From the NCBI RefSeq assembly GCF_013778505.1, contig NZ_JAAOWU010000011.1, forward strand, positions 124,001 to 188,000: a DNA stretch of 64,000 nucleotides. The letters are read 5' to 3'. A model generated the notes under the pieces. That model ran no database searches, was not told where the DNA came from, and saw only the letters and a list, made by a program, of their open reading frames with translations. This document shows, one piece after another, positions 8,699-16,678 of this stretch. Origin of the DNA: Pseudomonas sivasensis. GTDB taxonomy: Bacteria; Pseudomonadota; Gammaproteobacteria; Pseudomonadales; Pseudomonadaceae. A program made the position numbers and the translations under genes. The number at the start of each line of letters is the position of its first letter. Position 1 is the stretch's first letter.

Positions 8699-10341
8699 GA
8701 AGGTGCGCCGCTGGGTTGAACGGGAGGGGCTGCTGCTTGGGTGGTGCTCATCAGCCACAGACTGCGAATAAATATCCAGAGCATGGTCAGGATCGCGATG
8801 ATCGCAATCAGCATGAACACATCGTTGTAAGCCATGACATTCGCTTCACGGGTGGCCGCCGTGGCCAAGCTGCGGATACCCATCAGGTTGCGCAGCTCGG
8901 GGTCGGCAATGACACCGCCATAGGCCGAGCCACCGCTGCTCACCCGCGCGGCCACACGCGGGTCGAGCAAGGTCAAGTGTTCGACGATCATGCTGGAATG
9001 AAACTTCTCGCGCACGACCTGGAACGTTCCCAGCAACGCGGCTCCAATCAGGCCGCCGAGGTTCTGGCAAATGCCGAACATCACCGAAAAACTCACCAGA
9101 TTGCGCGGGTTCGTCAGCACGTTCTTGGTGCCCAACACCATGGTCGGTCCCAGGAAAAAAGTGCCGCCAAAGCCCAACAGGAACTGGCTGATATACAGGT
9201 TTTCGGGCCGGGTCAGGTTGCTGGAGAAACTGTCCATCACCGAGCCCGTGGCCATCAGCGCCAGGGAGATCACCAGCGGCATCAGCAAGTGAGCCGGGTT
9301 GATCGTCAGCGCACTGACCGCCAGCCCGCTGATCGCGCCGGCCAGCATCACCACGTACAGCGTATGCATCTGCTGGTAGCTCATGTTCAACATCTGCATG
9401 AACCCGACCGCACCGGTGGACTGCTCCGACAGCACCATGCGAATCAGGATCACCGCCAGTGCCAGGCGAATCATGGTGCCGCTGCCCAGCCAACGGGTCA
9501 TCAACATCGGGTTGGCGCGGTTATGCTCAATGGCCAGGCCGGCCATGATCAACACCAGGGAACAGGCTGACGCGATACCGATCCACGGGGCTTCCAGCCA
9601 CCAGTCGATGCGCCCCAGGGACAGCACCGCACAGAGCAACGCCACGCCGGTGGCGAGGATGCCGAAGGTCAGGAAGTCGAGTTTCTCAAAGGTCTTGAAG
9701 CGGTCACCCGGCGGCAACTTGAGCAAGAACACACAACCCAGGCAGATCAGCGCCATCCCCAATTCAAACAGATACAAACCGCGCCACTCGGCGATTTGCA
9801 GCAAATCTTCGGAGAACAACCGCGCCAGCGGCAACGCCAACTGCGCCGTGCCCAACCCCAGCACCAGGGCTTTGAGTCGCCACTTGGCGGGGAACGCCTG
9901 GATCATGTAGTACAAGCCCAACGAACTCAGGGCCGCGCCCACCATCCCATGGGCCGCCCGCACCGCGATGGCCGAACTGAGATCGTTAACGAACAAGTGG
10001 CCGAAGGTCACCAGCGCGTACAGCACCAGGAACACCTCGGTGAACACGCGCAGGCCGAACTGCTGGCGGAACTTCACCAGCAGCAGGTTCATGCACACGT
10101 TGGTCATCACATAGGCGGCGGGCAGCCAGGCCATTTCCGCTGTGGTCGCGCCGAGGGCGCCTTGCAGGTATTGCAGGTTGGCGATGACCAGGGCATTTCC
10201 CAGGCCGCCAGTGATCGCGACCAGCACACCGACCAGCGCATACAGCCAACGCTTGTGCGTAGGGTGCCACGGCGTCGACGGCGAACCGGGCAGGCTCGGG
10301 CGCTCGTGGGGTTCCCAGGTGTGGGGGGTGTATTTATCCAT
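8695..10341 (-). CDS. MFS efflux transporter, DHA2 (EmrB-like) family
   Basis: A 548-residue protein with about 14 predicted membrane helices, the DHA2 topology. It starts MDKYTPHTWEPHERPSLPG with a longer polar N-terminus than usual. The first helix pair and loop (NLQYLQGALGATTAEMAWLPAAY) match the EmrB pattern for motif D. It overlaps the HlyD gene by four bases, so the two are translated together. The substrate is unknown. The 180-base gap upstream (10342-10521) holds a lone REP half-site near 10464-10484 but no gene. Confidence 0.88.
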   Translation of the reverse strand: MDKYTPHTWEPHERPSLPGSPSTPWHPTHKRWLYALVGVLVAITGGLGNALVIANLQYLQGALGATTAEMAWLPAAYVMTNVCMNLLLVKFRQQFGLRVFTEVFLVLYALVTFGHLFVNDLSSAIAVRAAHGMVGAALSSLGLYYMIQAFPAKWRLKALVLGLGTAQLALPLARLFSEDLLQIAEWRGLYLFELGMALICLGCVFLLKLPPGDRFKTFEKLDFLTFGILATGVALLCAVLSLGRIDWWLEAPWIGIASACSLVLIMAGLAIEHNRANPMLMTRWLGSGTMIRLALAVILIRMVLSEQSTGAVGFMQMLNMSYQQMHTLYVVMLAGAISGLAVSALTINPAHLLMPLVISLALMATGSVMDSFSSNLTRPENLYISQFLLGFGGTFFLGPTMVLGTKNVLTNPRNLVSFSVMFGICQNLGGLIGAALLGTFQVVREKFHSSMIVEHLTLLDPRVAARVSSGGSAYGGVIADPELRNLMGIRSLATAATREANVMAYNDVFMLIAIIAILTMLWIFIRSLWLMSTTQAAAPPVQPSGAPS

Positions 10342-10463
10342 TCGATGACCTAGATGACCCGACGGGTGAGGTCGGTAAAACCATTACTCAGAGTAGTAAA
10401 CCTGAGCGGGGTTCATCTTGCCATCTTGGGCATGGAATTGATGCCTGGAGCGGGTACGGTCAA

Positions 10464-10484
10464 AAGTCGGAGGGGGCTTGCTCT
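10464..10484. repeat. Lone REP half-site
   Basis: GTCGGAGGGGGCTTGCTCTC resembles one arm of the abundant REP palindrome, with no matching second arm nearby. It lies between the DASS permease gene and the MFS gene, and is probably a decayed remnant. Confidence 0.5.
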
Positions 10485-10521
10485 CTTTGGATTGCATGCC
10501 CATCCAGAACCGCCTTCCCGA

Positions 10522-12000
10522 TCAGATCCACCCCAACCAACTCCAGTAAGTCGCCGCAAACACCAACATCAGCCCATACCCGATCACCGTCACCAGGATC
10601 CCCACCTTGGCGAACTGCCGCGCCGTAAACGTCCCAGTCCCCAGGCACACCATATTCTGCGGCGCATTAATCGGCAGGATAAACCCGTAGCTCATCACAA
10701 ACCCCAGCAGCATGGTCATCCCCAACCGGTTGAACTCCCCGGGCAAGGTCTGCAACACCGCAATCAGGATCGGCAACAGCGCCGAGGTCAGCGCCGTGGC
10801 GCTGGCAAAGCCCAGGTGGATCACAATCAAAAACGCTCCCAAAATCGCAAACACCCCCAACGGCCCGACCTGATCCAACCCGGTATGCGCCACCACCTGG
10901 GAGCCCAGCCACTGCCCGGCTTGGGTCGTCAGCAACGCGGTGCCGAGGCTGATGCCCACGCCGAATACAATCACCGTGCCCCACGGAATACGCGACTGCA
11001 CATCCTTCCAGGTCATCACCCCAATCCCCGGCAACAGCAGGAACACCAGCCCGGCGTAGGTGGTCGAGGTGGTGTCGAAAGGGTGCAGGCGCCCTTCCGT
11101 CGCCCACGCCAACAGCAACAGCACCGACACGGTGAGCAAGCGCTTCTGCGGGCCGGTCATCGGGCCGATGTCCACCAGGGACTGGGCCACGGCCTCCTTG
11201 CCACCGGGGATGCTGTCGGTTTCCGGCGGCAGCAGCTTGATCACCAGGAACAGCAACACCGCCGACATGATCACCGCCCACGGCGCGCCGGCGATCAGCC
11301 AATCGATCCACGACACGCGCTGGCCGAGCATCTTGTCCATAAAGCCCACAGTCAGCAGGTTTTGCGCGGCGGCGGTCTGGATGCCGACGTTCCAGATGCT
11401 GGTGCCCTGGGCCACCACGATCATCAGGCCGGCGGCAATATTGGAGCGCTTGTCCACGCCAAACGCGGCGACCACGCCCATCATGATCGGCACCACACAG
11501 GCGCTGCGCGCGGTGGCACTGGGCACCACGAGGCTGAGCAGGATGGTCACCGCAATCGCCCCCAGCAGAATGCCGCGGGTGCTGGTGCCGACGCGGGTCA
11601 GGGTCACGAGGGCGATGCGCCGGTCGAGGCCGGTGTGGGTCATGGCCGCCGCAATGAACAACGCGCCCGCCACCAAGGCCAGTGCCGGGTTGGAAAAGCC
11701 GGTGAGCGCCATGCTGATGGCCGGGCTGGAGCCGATCAGGTGGGCGGGGTCTTGCAGCGACGGCGCCGTGCCCAGCAAAAATGCCATGAGCGAGGTAATC
11801 ATGATCGCGCTGGCTTCATAGGACACCGCCTCGGTGATCCACACCACCACGGCAAACGCGAGAATCGCCAGCATGCGCTGCCCGGCCACCGGCAGATCGG
11901 CGGGCAGCGGCAACAGCAGCACGCCGACCATCGCCAGTACGCCGATCACCAGGCCCAGGGGCAACTTGAAGGATGCTGCGGTTGTTGCGGGGGCGTTCAT
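10522..12000 (-). CDS. DASS/SLC13-family anion permease
   Basis: A 492-residue membrane protein of the divalent anion:sodium symporter (CitT/SLC13) family. Supporting features are AILAFAVVVWITEAVSYEASAI near residues 45-66, the first SNP-type signature (TGFSNPALALVAGALF, near 97-112), LVVPSATARSACVVPI near 155-170, and the C-terminal GFILPINAPQNMVCLGTG near residue 445-462, where the second Asn-Ala-Pro motif lies. Substrates in the family are C4-C6 di- and tricarboxylates. It is separated by 79 bases from the kinase gene upstream on the same strand, so it may be the last gene of the alcohol island or independent. Confidence 0.85.
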   Translation of the reverse strand: MNAPATTAASFKLPLGLVIGVLAMVGVLLLPLPADLPVAGQRMLAILAFAVVVWITEAVSYEASAIMITSLMAFLLGTAPSLQDPAHLIGSSPAISMALTGFSNPALALVAGALFIAAAMTHTGLDRRIALVTLTRVGTSTRGILLGAIAVTILLSLVVPSATARSACVVPIMMGVVAAFGVDKRSNIAAGLMIVVAQGTSIWNVGIQTAAAQNLLTVGFMDKMLGQRVSWIDWLIAGAPWAVIMSAVLLFLVIKLLPPETDSIPGGKEAVAQSLVDIGPMTGPQKRLLTVSVLLLLAWATEGRLHPFDTTSTTYAGLVFLLLPGIGVMTWKDVQSRIPWGTVIVFGVGISLGTALLTTQAGQWLGSQVVAHTGLDQVGPLGVFAILGAFLIVIHLGFASATALTSALLPILIAVLQTLPGEFNRLGMTMLLGFVMSYGFILPINAPQNMVCLGTGTFTARQFAKVGILVTVIGYGLMLVFAATYWSWLGWI

Positions 12001-12079
12001 GGCGGGCTCCGTCGTGCTCTAAATCAGGCAGGCAGCATGGGGCAAAGCGCCGCAACGGGTGTTGACGGGTATCAAGACC

Positions 12080-13450
12080 CTAGGTCAATAACTGGCTCAA
12101 TACCGCCCGCAACTTGCCGGGCTTGAGCGGTTTGTTCAACAACGGCGCGTCAAGGCGGCGCAGCACACGACGGCATTGGTCGGTGCGGTCGGCGGTGATG
12201 ATCACGGCCGGGATCTTTTGCGCGAAATGCTCGCGCAGATGCTTGACCACCGCAGCGCCCACCACGCCGTGGTCGAGGTGGTAGTCGGCGAGGATCAACT
12301 CCGGCGCCCTGCCCTGCAACGCCAGTAACGCGCCGGCCTGGTCGGTGGCGGTGACCACCTCACAGCCCCACTGCACCAGCAGCGCGCGCATGCTTTCGAG
12401 GATGCTCACCTCGTTATCGATCACCAGCAAACGCCGCCCCGGCAGCGGGTTGCCCGTGGTCGGCAGCACCGGCAGTTGGCTGATCGCCAGGGGCATCTCT
12501 TCGCTGATGGGCACCTCGATGCTGAACATCGAGCCACGCCCCGGCCACGAACGGACCGCCACCGGGTAGCCGAGGATCTCGGCGATACGCTCGACAATCG
12601 CCAGGCCCAGCCCCACGCCTTTGCGGTCCGAGGCGCGGCCGACGTCGAGCTGGTTGAATTCGAGGAAGATCGCGTCGAGCCGGTCGGCCGCGATGCCGCG
12701 CCCGGTGTCCCACACCTCCAGGCGCAGGCGGTCGCCACGGCGGCGCGCGCCGAGCAGGATGCAGCCCTCGTCGGTGTAGCGGCAGGCATTGCTGAGGAAG
12801 TTACGCAGGATCCGCGTCACCAGGCGCAAGTCGGTGCGAATCGCATAATGGCCGGTACGCGCGCGCAGGTTCAGCCCGGCCGCCAGCGCCACCGACTGGA
12901 ACTCCGAGACCAGCGGCGCAAACAGTTCATCCAGGCGATACAGCGCCACGTCGGGTTTGACCGCCGCCTGGTCGAGCCGCGAAATATCCAGCAGATCGGT
13001 GAGTAAATCTTCCGCGCCTTCCAGCGCCTGGTGAGTACGTTCCACCAGCACCTGCTCAACGCTGGGCAAGTTGCGTTCACGCAAGGTGGAGATCAGCAGC
13101 CGCGCCGCGTTCAGCGGTTGCAGCAGGTCATGGCTCGCGGCGGCGAGGTATTTGTCCTTGCTGCGGTTGGCAGCCTCCGCGGCGTCGCGCGCATCGCGCA
13201 ATTCCTGCTCGACCTGCTCACGCTGGGCGATCTGCTGTTGCAGGTTGCGGTTGGCTTCCAGCAGCTCATCGGTGCGCGCGGCCACGCGCTGTTCCAGCTC
13301 ATCGTTGAGACGGATATAGCGGTTGCGCTCCGCCTCCAGCTCGTCGAGGCGCGCGGTGAGTTCCGGGTAGTGACTCTTGCGTGCCGAGTGATTACCCAGG
13401 CCCAGCAGCCCGGCCAGTGCTTGTTGCTGGTCGTCAGAGCGCTTCGCCAT
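12080..13450 (-). CDS. ercS: Hybrid sensor histidine kinase, ErcS type
   Basis: A 456-residue soluble hybrid kinase. An N-terminal coiled coil (residues about 29-98) leads to HisKA with phospho-His107 (AAASHDLLQPLNAARLL), an HATPase with VWDTGRGIA near 247 and KGVGLGLAIV near 287, and a C-terminal receiver with Asp389 (LILADYHLD). No membrane segment or PAS domain is visible. The start at 13450 overlaps the end of the iron-ADH gene by 17 bases; a frame extending to 13591 would run deep into it. The pairing with ErcA matches the ercA-ercS pair of P. aeruginosa as I recall it. The kinase core closely resembles the NahK-like kinase at 33537-35480. Confidence 0.85.
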   Translation of the reverse strand: MAKRSDDQQQALAGLLGLGNHSARKSHYPELTARLDELEAERNRYIRLNDELEQRVAARTDELLEANRNLQQQIAQREQVEQELRDARDAAEAANRSKDKYLAAASHDLLQPLNAARLLISTLRERNLPSVEQVLVERTHQALEGAEDLLTDLLDISRLDQAAVKPDVALYRLDELFAPLVSEFQSVALAAGLNLRARTGHYAIRTDLRLVTRILRNFLSNACRYTDEGCILLGARRRGDRLRLEVWDTGRGIAADRLDAIFLEFNQLDVGRASDRKGVGLGLAIVERIAEILGYPVAVRSWPGRGSMFSIEVPISEEMPLAISQLPVLPTTGNPLPGRRLLVIDNEVSILESMRALLVQWGCEVVTATDQAGALLALQGRAPELILADYHLDHGVVGAAVVKHLREHFAQKIPAVIITADRTDQCRRVLRRLDAPLLNKPLKPGKLRAVLSQLLT

Positions 13451-14597
13451 AAACAACCTCGACGTCACGCTGGCTGGACTCACGAGGGTTGGTGAGGATG
13501 CAGGGGTCGTCCATCGCATGCTCGGACAGGAACGGAATATCCGCCACGCGCACCCCATGCAGACCCAGGGTTTCGTGGAAGCCAATCGCATGTTTGAGCG
13601 CGATCAGGTGGTCGACCAATCGTCCGCAGATCTGTCGATGGTTGAGGCCACGGCAGTCAATGCCAAAGGTCTCGGCAATCACCTTGAAGCGCTCCGGCGC
13701 CGAGTTGTAGTTGAACGCCACCACATGCTCCACCAGCACCGCGTTGCACAAACCGTGGGGCAAATCGAGAAAGCCGCCGAGGCTGTGGGACATGGCATGC
13801 ACGGCGCCGAGGATCGCGTTGGAAAACGCCAGGCCCGCCTGCATGCTGCCGAGCATGATTTTCTCGCGCAGGGCAATGTCCGTGGGGTTGGCGATCATCT
13901 GCACCAGGTTGCCGTTGATCAGGCGCATGGCTTCCAGCGCATGGGGGTCGGTCAGTGGGCCGTGGCCGGTGGACACGAACGCCTCGATGGCATGCACCAG
14001 CGCGTCGATGCCGGTACAGGCGGACAGGAACGGGTCCATGCTCGCCGTGGTTTCCGGGTCGATCAGCGACACATCCGGCACCACCGCCTTGCTGACGATG
14101 GAGAACTTCATGCGCTCCTGCTGGTTGGAAATGATCACGAACTGCGAGACATCCGCCGACGTACCGGCGGTGGTGGGGATCAGGATCAACGGCGGGCTGG
14201 GCACACGAATGGTGTCCACGCCCTCGAACTCAAGAATGCTACGCCCATGGGCGACCACAATGCCGATGGCCTTGCCGCAATCCATCGGACTGCCGCCGCC
14301 GATGGCCACGATCACGTCGCAATGGTTTTCCCGGTACACCTCGGCGCCGAGCATTACTTCTTCGACGCGCGGGTTGGGCGACACAGCGCTGTACAGGCAG
14401 TAGTCGATACCGATGGCTTGCAGGCTGGCTTCCACATCCGCCACCCAACCGGCAGCGATCACACCGGGGTCGCTGACGACCAGCACCTTGCGCGCACCAA
14501 AGGTCTTGGCATAGTTACCGACGTTGTGCCGACAGCCGGCACCGAAGATGATTTCAGGCGAGACGAATTTACGCAGGAGGCTCAGATTGGGGCTCAT
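13434..14597 (-). CDS. ercA: Iron-containing alcohol dehydrogenase, ErcA type
   Basis: A 387-residue group III (iron-activated) dehydrogenase. NAD-binding GGGSPMDCGKAIG lies near residues 98-111 and TTAGTSADVSQF near 140-151. Metal ligands are visible as Asp and His in TGIDALVHAIEAF near 194-206 and the two His of GAVHAMSHSLGGFLDLPHG near 262-280. In P. aeruginosa the orthologue has been linked to regulation of ethanol oxidation rather than bulk catalysis; I rely on memory for that. It precedes ercS on the same strand and follows pqqA by 127 bases. Confidence 0.9.
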   Translation of the reverse strand: MSPNLSLLRKFVSPEIIFGAGCRHNVGNYAKTFGARKVLVVSDPGVIAAGWVADVEASLQAIGIDYCLYSAVSPNPRVEEVMLGAEVYRENHCDVIVAIGGGSPMDCGKAIGIVVAHGRSILEFEGVDTIRVPSPPLILIPTTAGTSADVSQFVIISNQQERMKFSIVSKAVVPDVSLIDPETTASMDPFLSACTGIDALVHAIEAFVSTGHGPLTDPHALEAMRLINGNLVQMIANPTDIALREKIMLGSMQAGLAFSNAILGAVHAMSHSLGGFLDLPHGLCNAVLVEHVVAFNYNSAPERFKVIAETFGIDCRGLNHRQICGRLVDHLIALKHAIGFHETLGLHGVRVADIPFLSEHAMDDPCILTNPRESSQRDVEVVYGEAL

Positions 14598-14724
14598 TGG
14601 AAAGCCTGTTCTTATTATTTTTGGGAGATGCGCTTCACACTAACCCATTCGCAGGCGAATGCAATCAGACCAAAGGGTCATTCCCAATACGGCACCGGCC
14701 AGCGCGAGGCTGGCCGGAGATGGA

Positions 14725-14796
14725 TCAACGGCTGGCGAAGTACATGGTCACTTCGAAGCCGATACGCAGGTCGGTGAAGGCGGGTTTGGTCCACAT
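14725..14796 (-). CDS. pqqA: PqqA, precursor peptide of pyrroloquinoline quinone (orphan copy)
   Basis: A 23-residue peptide, MWTKPAFTDLRIGFEVTMYFASR, with the conserved Glu15 and Tyr19 that are cross-linked to form PQQ (E-V-T-M-Y). The ATG at 14794-14796 is preceded on the minus strand by GAGGACTCTCCCC. No pqqB, C, D or E gene is present anywhere in the window, so this copy stands alone between ercA and the aldehyde dehydrogenase. A 14-base palindrome CCGGAA-GA-TTCCGG lies 22 bases upstream. Placement inside the alcohol island suggests the peptide supply is increased together with the PQQ enzymes. Confidence 0.93.
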   Translation of the reverse strand: MWTKPAFTDLRIGFEVTMYFASR

Positions 14797-14817
14797 GGGG
14801 AGAGTCCTCTTGTTGTG

Positions 14818-14831
14818 CCGGAAGATTCCGG
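14818..14831. promoter_or_regulatory. Palindrome upstream of pqqA
   Basis: Perfect dyad CCGGAA-GA-TTCCGG, 22 bases before the pqqA start codon. It resembles, in shorter form, the CCGGGAA-N3-TTCCCGG palindromes before pedH and pedE. It could be a regulator site or a leader hairpin. Confidence 0.45.
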
Positions 14832-14923
14832 TAGAGGCATTAATGCATGGGGGGATGGGGGTCCGAATGCTACTTTCGAAGTAGCTCGCACCCGCATTGG
14901 TAGCGGGTATACGCCGATCAAAA

Positions 14924-15011
14924 TGTGGGAGGGGGCTTGCTCCCGATAGCAATGTGTCAGCCACATCACTGTTGACTGACCCACCGCCATCGGGAGCAAG
15001 CCCCCTCCCAC
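14924..15011. repeat. REP palindrome pair
   Basis: Inverted arms TGTGGGAGGGGGCTTGCTCC and GGGAGCAAGCCCCCTCCCAC around a core with ATAGC..TGTCAG and CTGACCCACCGCCATC. It lies between the end of the aldehyde dehydrogenase gene and the pqqA leader. The bases 14832-14923 show no gene. Confidence 0.85.
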
Positions 15012-15036
15012 AGGGGACCGCGTTGCAATGCGAGGG

Positions 15037-16557
15037 TTAGAAGAAACCCAATGGATTGATGTCGTAGCTCACCAGCAAATTCTTGGTCTGCTGGTAGTGA
15101 TCGAGCATCATCTTGTGGTTCTCACGCCCCACGCCCGACTTCTTGTAGCCGCCAAACGCCGCATGCGCCGGGTACAGGTGATAACAGTTGGTCCACACGC
15201 GGCCAGCCTTGATCGCCCGGCCCATACGGTAGGCGCGGTTGATGTCGCGGGTCCACAGCCCGGCGCCGAGGCCGAATTCGCTGTCGTTGGCAATGGCCAG
15301 GGCTTCGGCTTCGTCCTTGAAGGTGGTGATACCCACCACCGGGCCGAAGATTTCTTCCTGGAACACGCGCATCTTGTTGTGGCCCTTGAGCAGGGTCGGC
15401 TGGATGTAATAACCGCTGGACAGGTCGCCTTCCAGGCGCTCGGCCGCGCCGCCGGTGAGCAGCTCGGCGCCCTCTTCCTGGGCTATCTTGAGGTAGGAGA
15501 GGATCTTGTCGTATTGCTGCTCGGACGCCTGGGCGCCGACCATGGTCTCGGTATCCAACGGGTTGCCGCGCTTGATCTTGACGATCTTCTTCATCACCAC
15601 TTTCATGAAGTCGTCGTAGATCGACTCCTGCACCAGCGCCCGCGACGGGCAGGTGCACACTTCGCCCTGGTTGAAGAACGCCAACACCAGGCCTTCGGCC
15701 GCTTTTTCGATGAATTGCGGCTCGGCCTGCATGATGTCTTCGAAGAAGATGTTCGGCGACTTGCCGCCCAGTTCCACGGTAGACGGAATGAGGTTCTCGG
15801 CGGCCGCATGCATGATGTGCGCACCGATTGGGGTCGAGCCGGTAAAGGCAATCTTGGCGATGCGCTTGCTGGTGGCCAGTGCCTCCCCGGCTTCGCGGCC
15901 AAAGCCCTGCACGATATTCAGCACGCCCGGTGGCAGCAGGTCATTGATCAACTCGGCAAACACCATGATCGACAGCGGTGTCTGCTCGGCCGGCTTGAGC
16001 ACGATGCAGTTACCGGCAGCGAGGGCCGGGGCGAGTTTCCAGGCGGCCATCAGCAGCGGGAAGTTCCACGGAATGATCTGCCCGACCACGCCCAATGGCT
16101 CATGGAAGTGATAGGCCGCGGTGTGTTCGTTGATCTCGGCGGCGCCGCCTTCCTGGGCGCGGATGCAGCCGGCGAAGTAGCGGAAGTGGTCGGCGGCCAG
16201 GGGCACGTCAGCGTTGAGGGTTTCGCGCACGGCCTTGCCGTTGTCCCAGCTTTCGGTCACGGCCAGTACTTCGAGATTCTGCTCGATACGGTCGGCGATT
16301 TTCAGCAGCACCAGGGAGCGATCCTGGGGCGACGTCTTGCCCCAGGCGTCAGCGGCGGCATGGGCGGCGTCGAGGGCTTTGTCGATATCGGCAGCGTTGG
16401 AGCGCGGGAATTCGGCGATCGCTTCACCGGTCACTGGCGAGGTGTTGGTGAAATACTCACCGCTCAGCGGGGCGACGAACTCTCCGCCGATGTAATTTCC
16501 GTAGCGCTGCTTGAAGCTGACGATAGCGCCAGGGGTGCCAGGTTGTGCGTAGATCAT
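15037..16557 (-). CDS. exaC: NAD-dependent aldehyde dehydrogenase, ExaC/AldB (PedI) type
   Basis: A 506-residue aldehyde dehydrogenase that would oxidise the aldehyde (acetaldehyde and longer) formed by the PQQ alcohol dehydrogenases. Visible are IIPWNFPLLMAAWKLAPALAAGN (about 160-182), the NAD-loop FTGSTPIGAHI near 240-250, catalytic Glu in VELGGKSPNI near 263-272, and the catalytic Cys in NQGEVCTCPSRALVQ near 297-311. Start MIYAQPGTPGAIV matches the ExaC/AldB group. It lies upstream of pqqA and downstream of the lanthanide-type dehydrogenase gene, all on the minus strand. Confidence 0.92.
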   Translation of the reverse strand: MIYAQPGTPGAIVSFKQRYGNYIGGEFVAPLSGEYFTNTSPVTGEAIAEFPRSNAADIDKALDAAHAAADAWGKTSPQDRSLVLLKIADRIEQNLEVLAVTESWDNGKAVRETLNADVPLAADHFRYFAGCIRAQEGGAAEINEHTAAYHFHEPLGVVGQIIPWNFPLLMAAWKLAPALAAGNCIVLKPAEQTPLSIMVFAELINDLLPPGVLNIVQGFGREAGEALATSKRIAKIAFTGSTPIGAHIMHAAAENLIPSTVELGGKSPNIFFEDIMQAEPQFIEKAAEGLVLAFFNQGEVCTCPSRALVQESIYDDFMKVVMKKIVKIKRGNPLDTETMVGAQASEQQYDKILSYLKIAQEEGAELLTGGAAERLEGDLSSGYYIQPTLLKGHNKMRVFQEEIFGPVVGITTFKDEAEALAIANDSEFGLGAGLWTRDINRAYRMGRAIKAGRVWTNCYHLYPAHAAFGGYKKSGVGRENHKMMLDHYQQTKNLLVSYDINPLGFF

Positions 16558-16678
16558 GTTAAAGCCTCTGTCTGGGTCCGGGCCTGTCGGTCAACAGGCG
16601 ATGACCCGATAGTAAAGAGCCCCCGTTGCCGGGCGAATGCGCCGTTGGCAGGGGGGCACTTGTCATTTGGTCGTAGAT

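Noticed and set aside
10354..12126. 590-codon plus-strand frame opposite the DASS permease
   Set aside because: Rich in His, Gln, Arg and Pro without domain features; the minus-strand permease explains the region.
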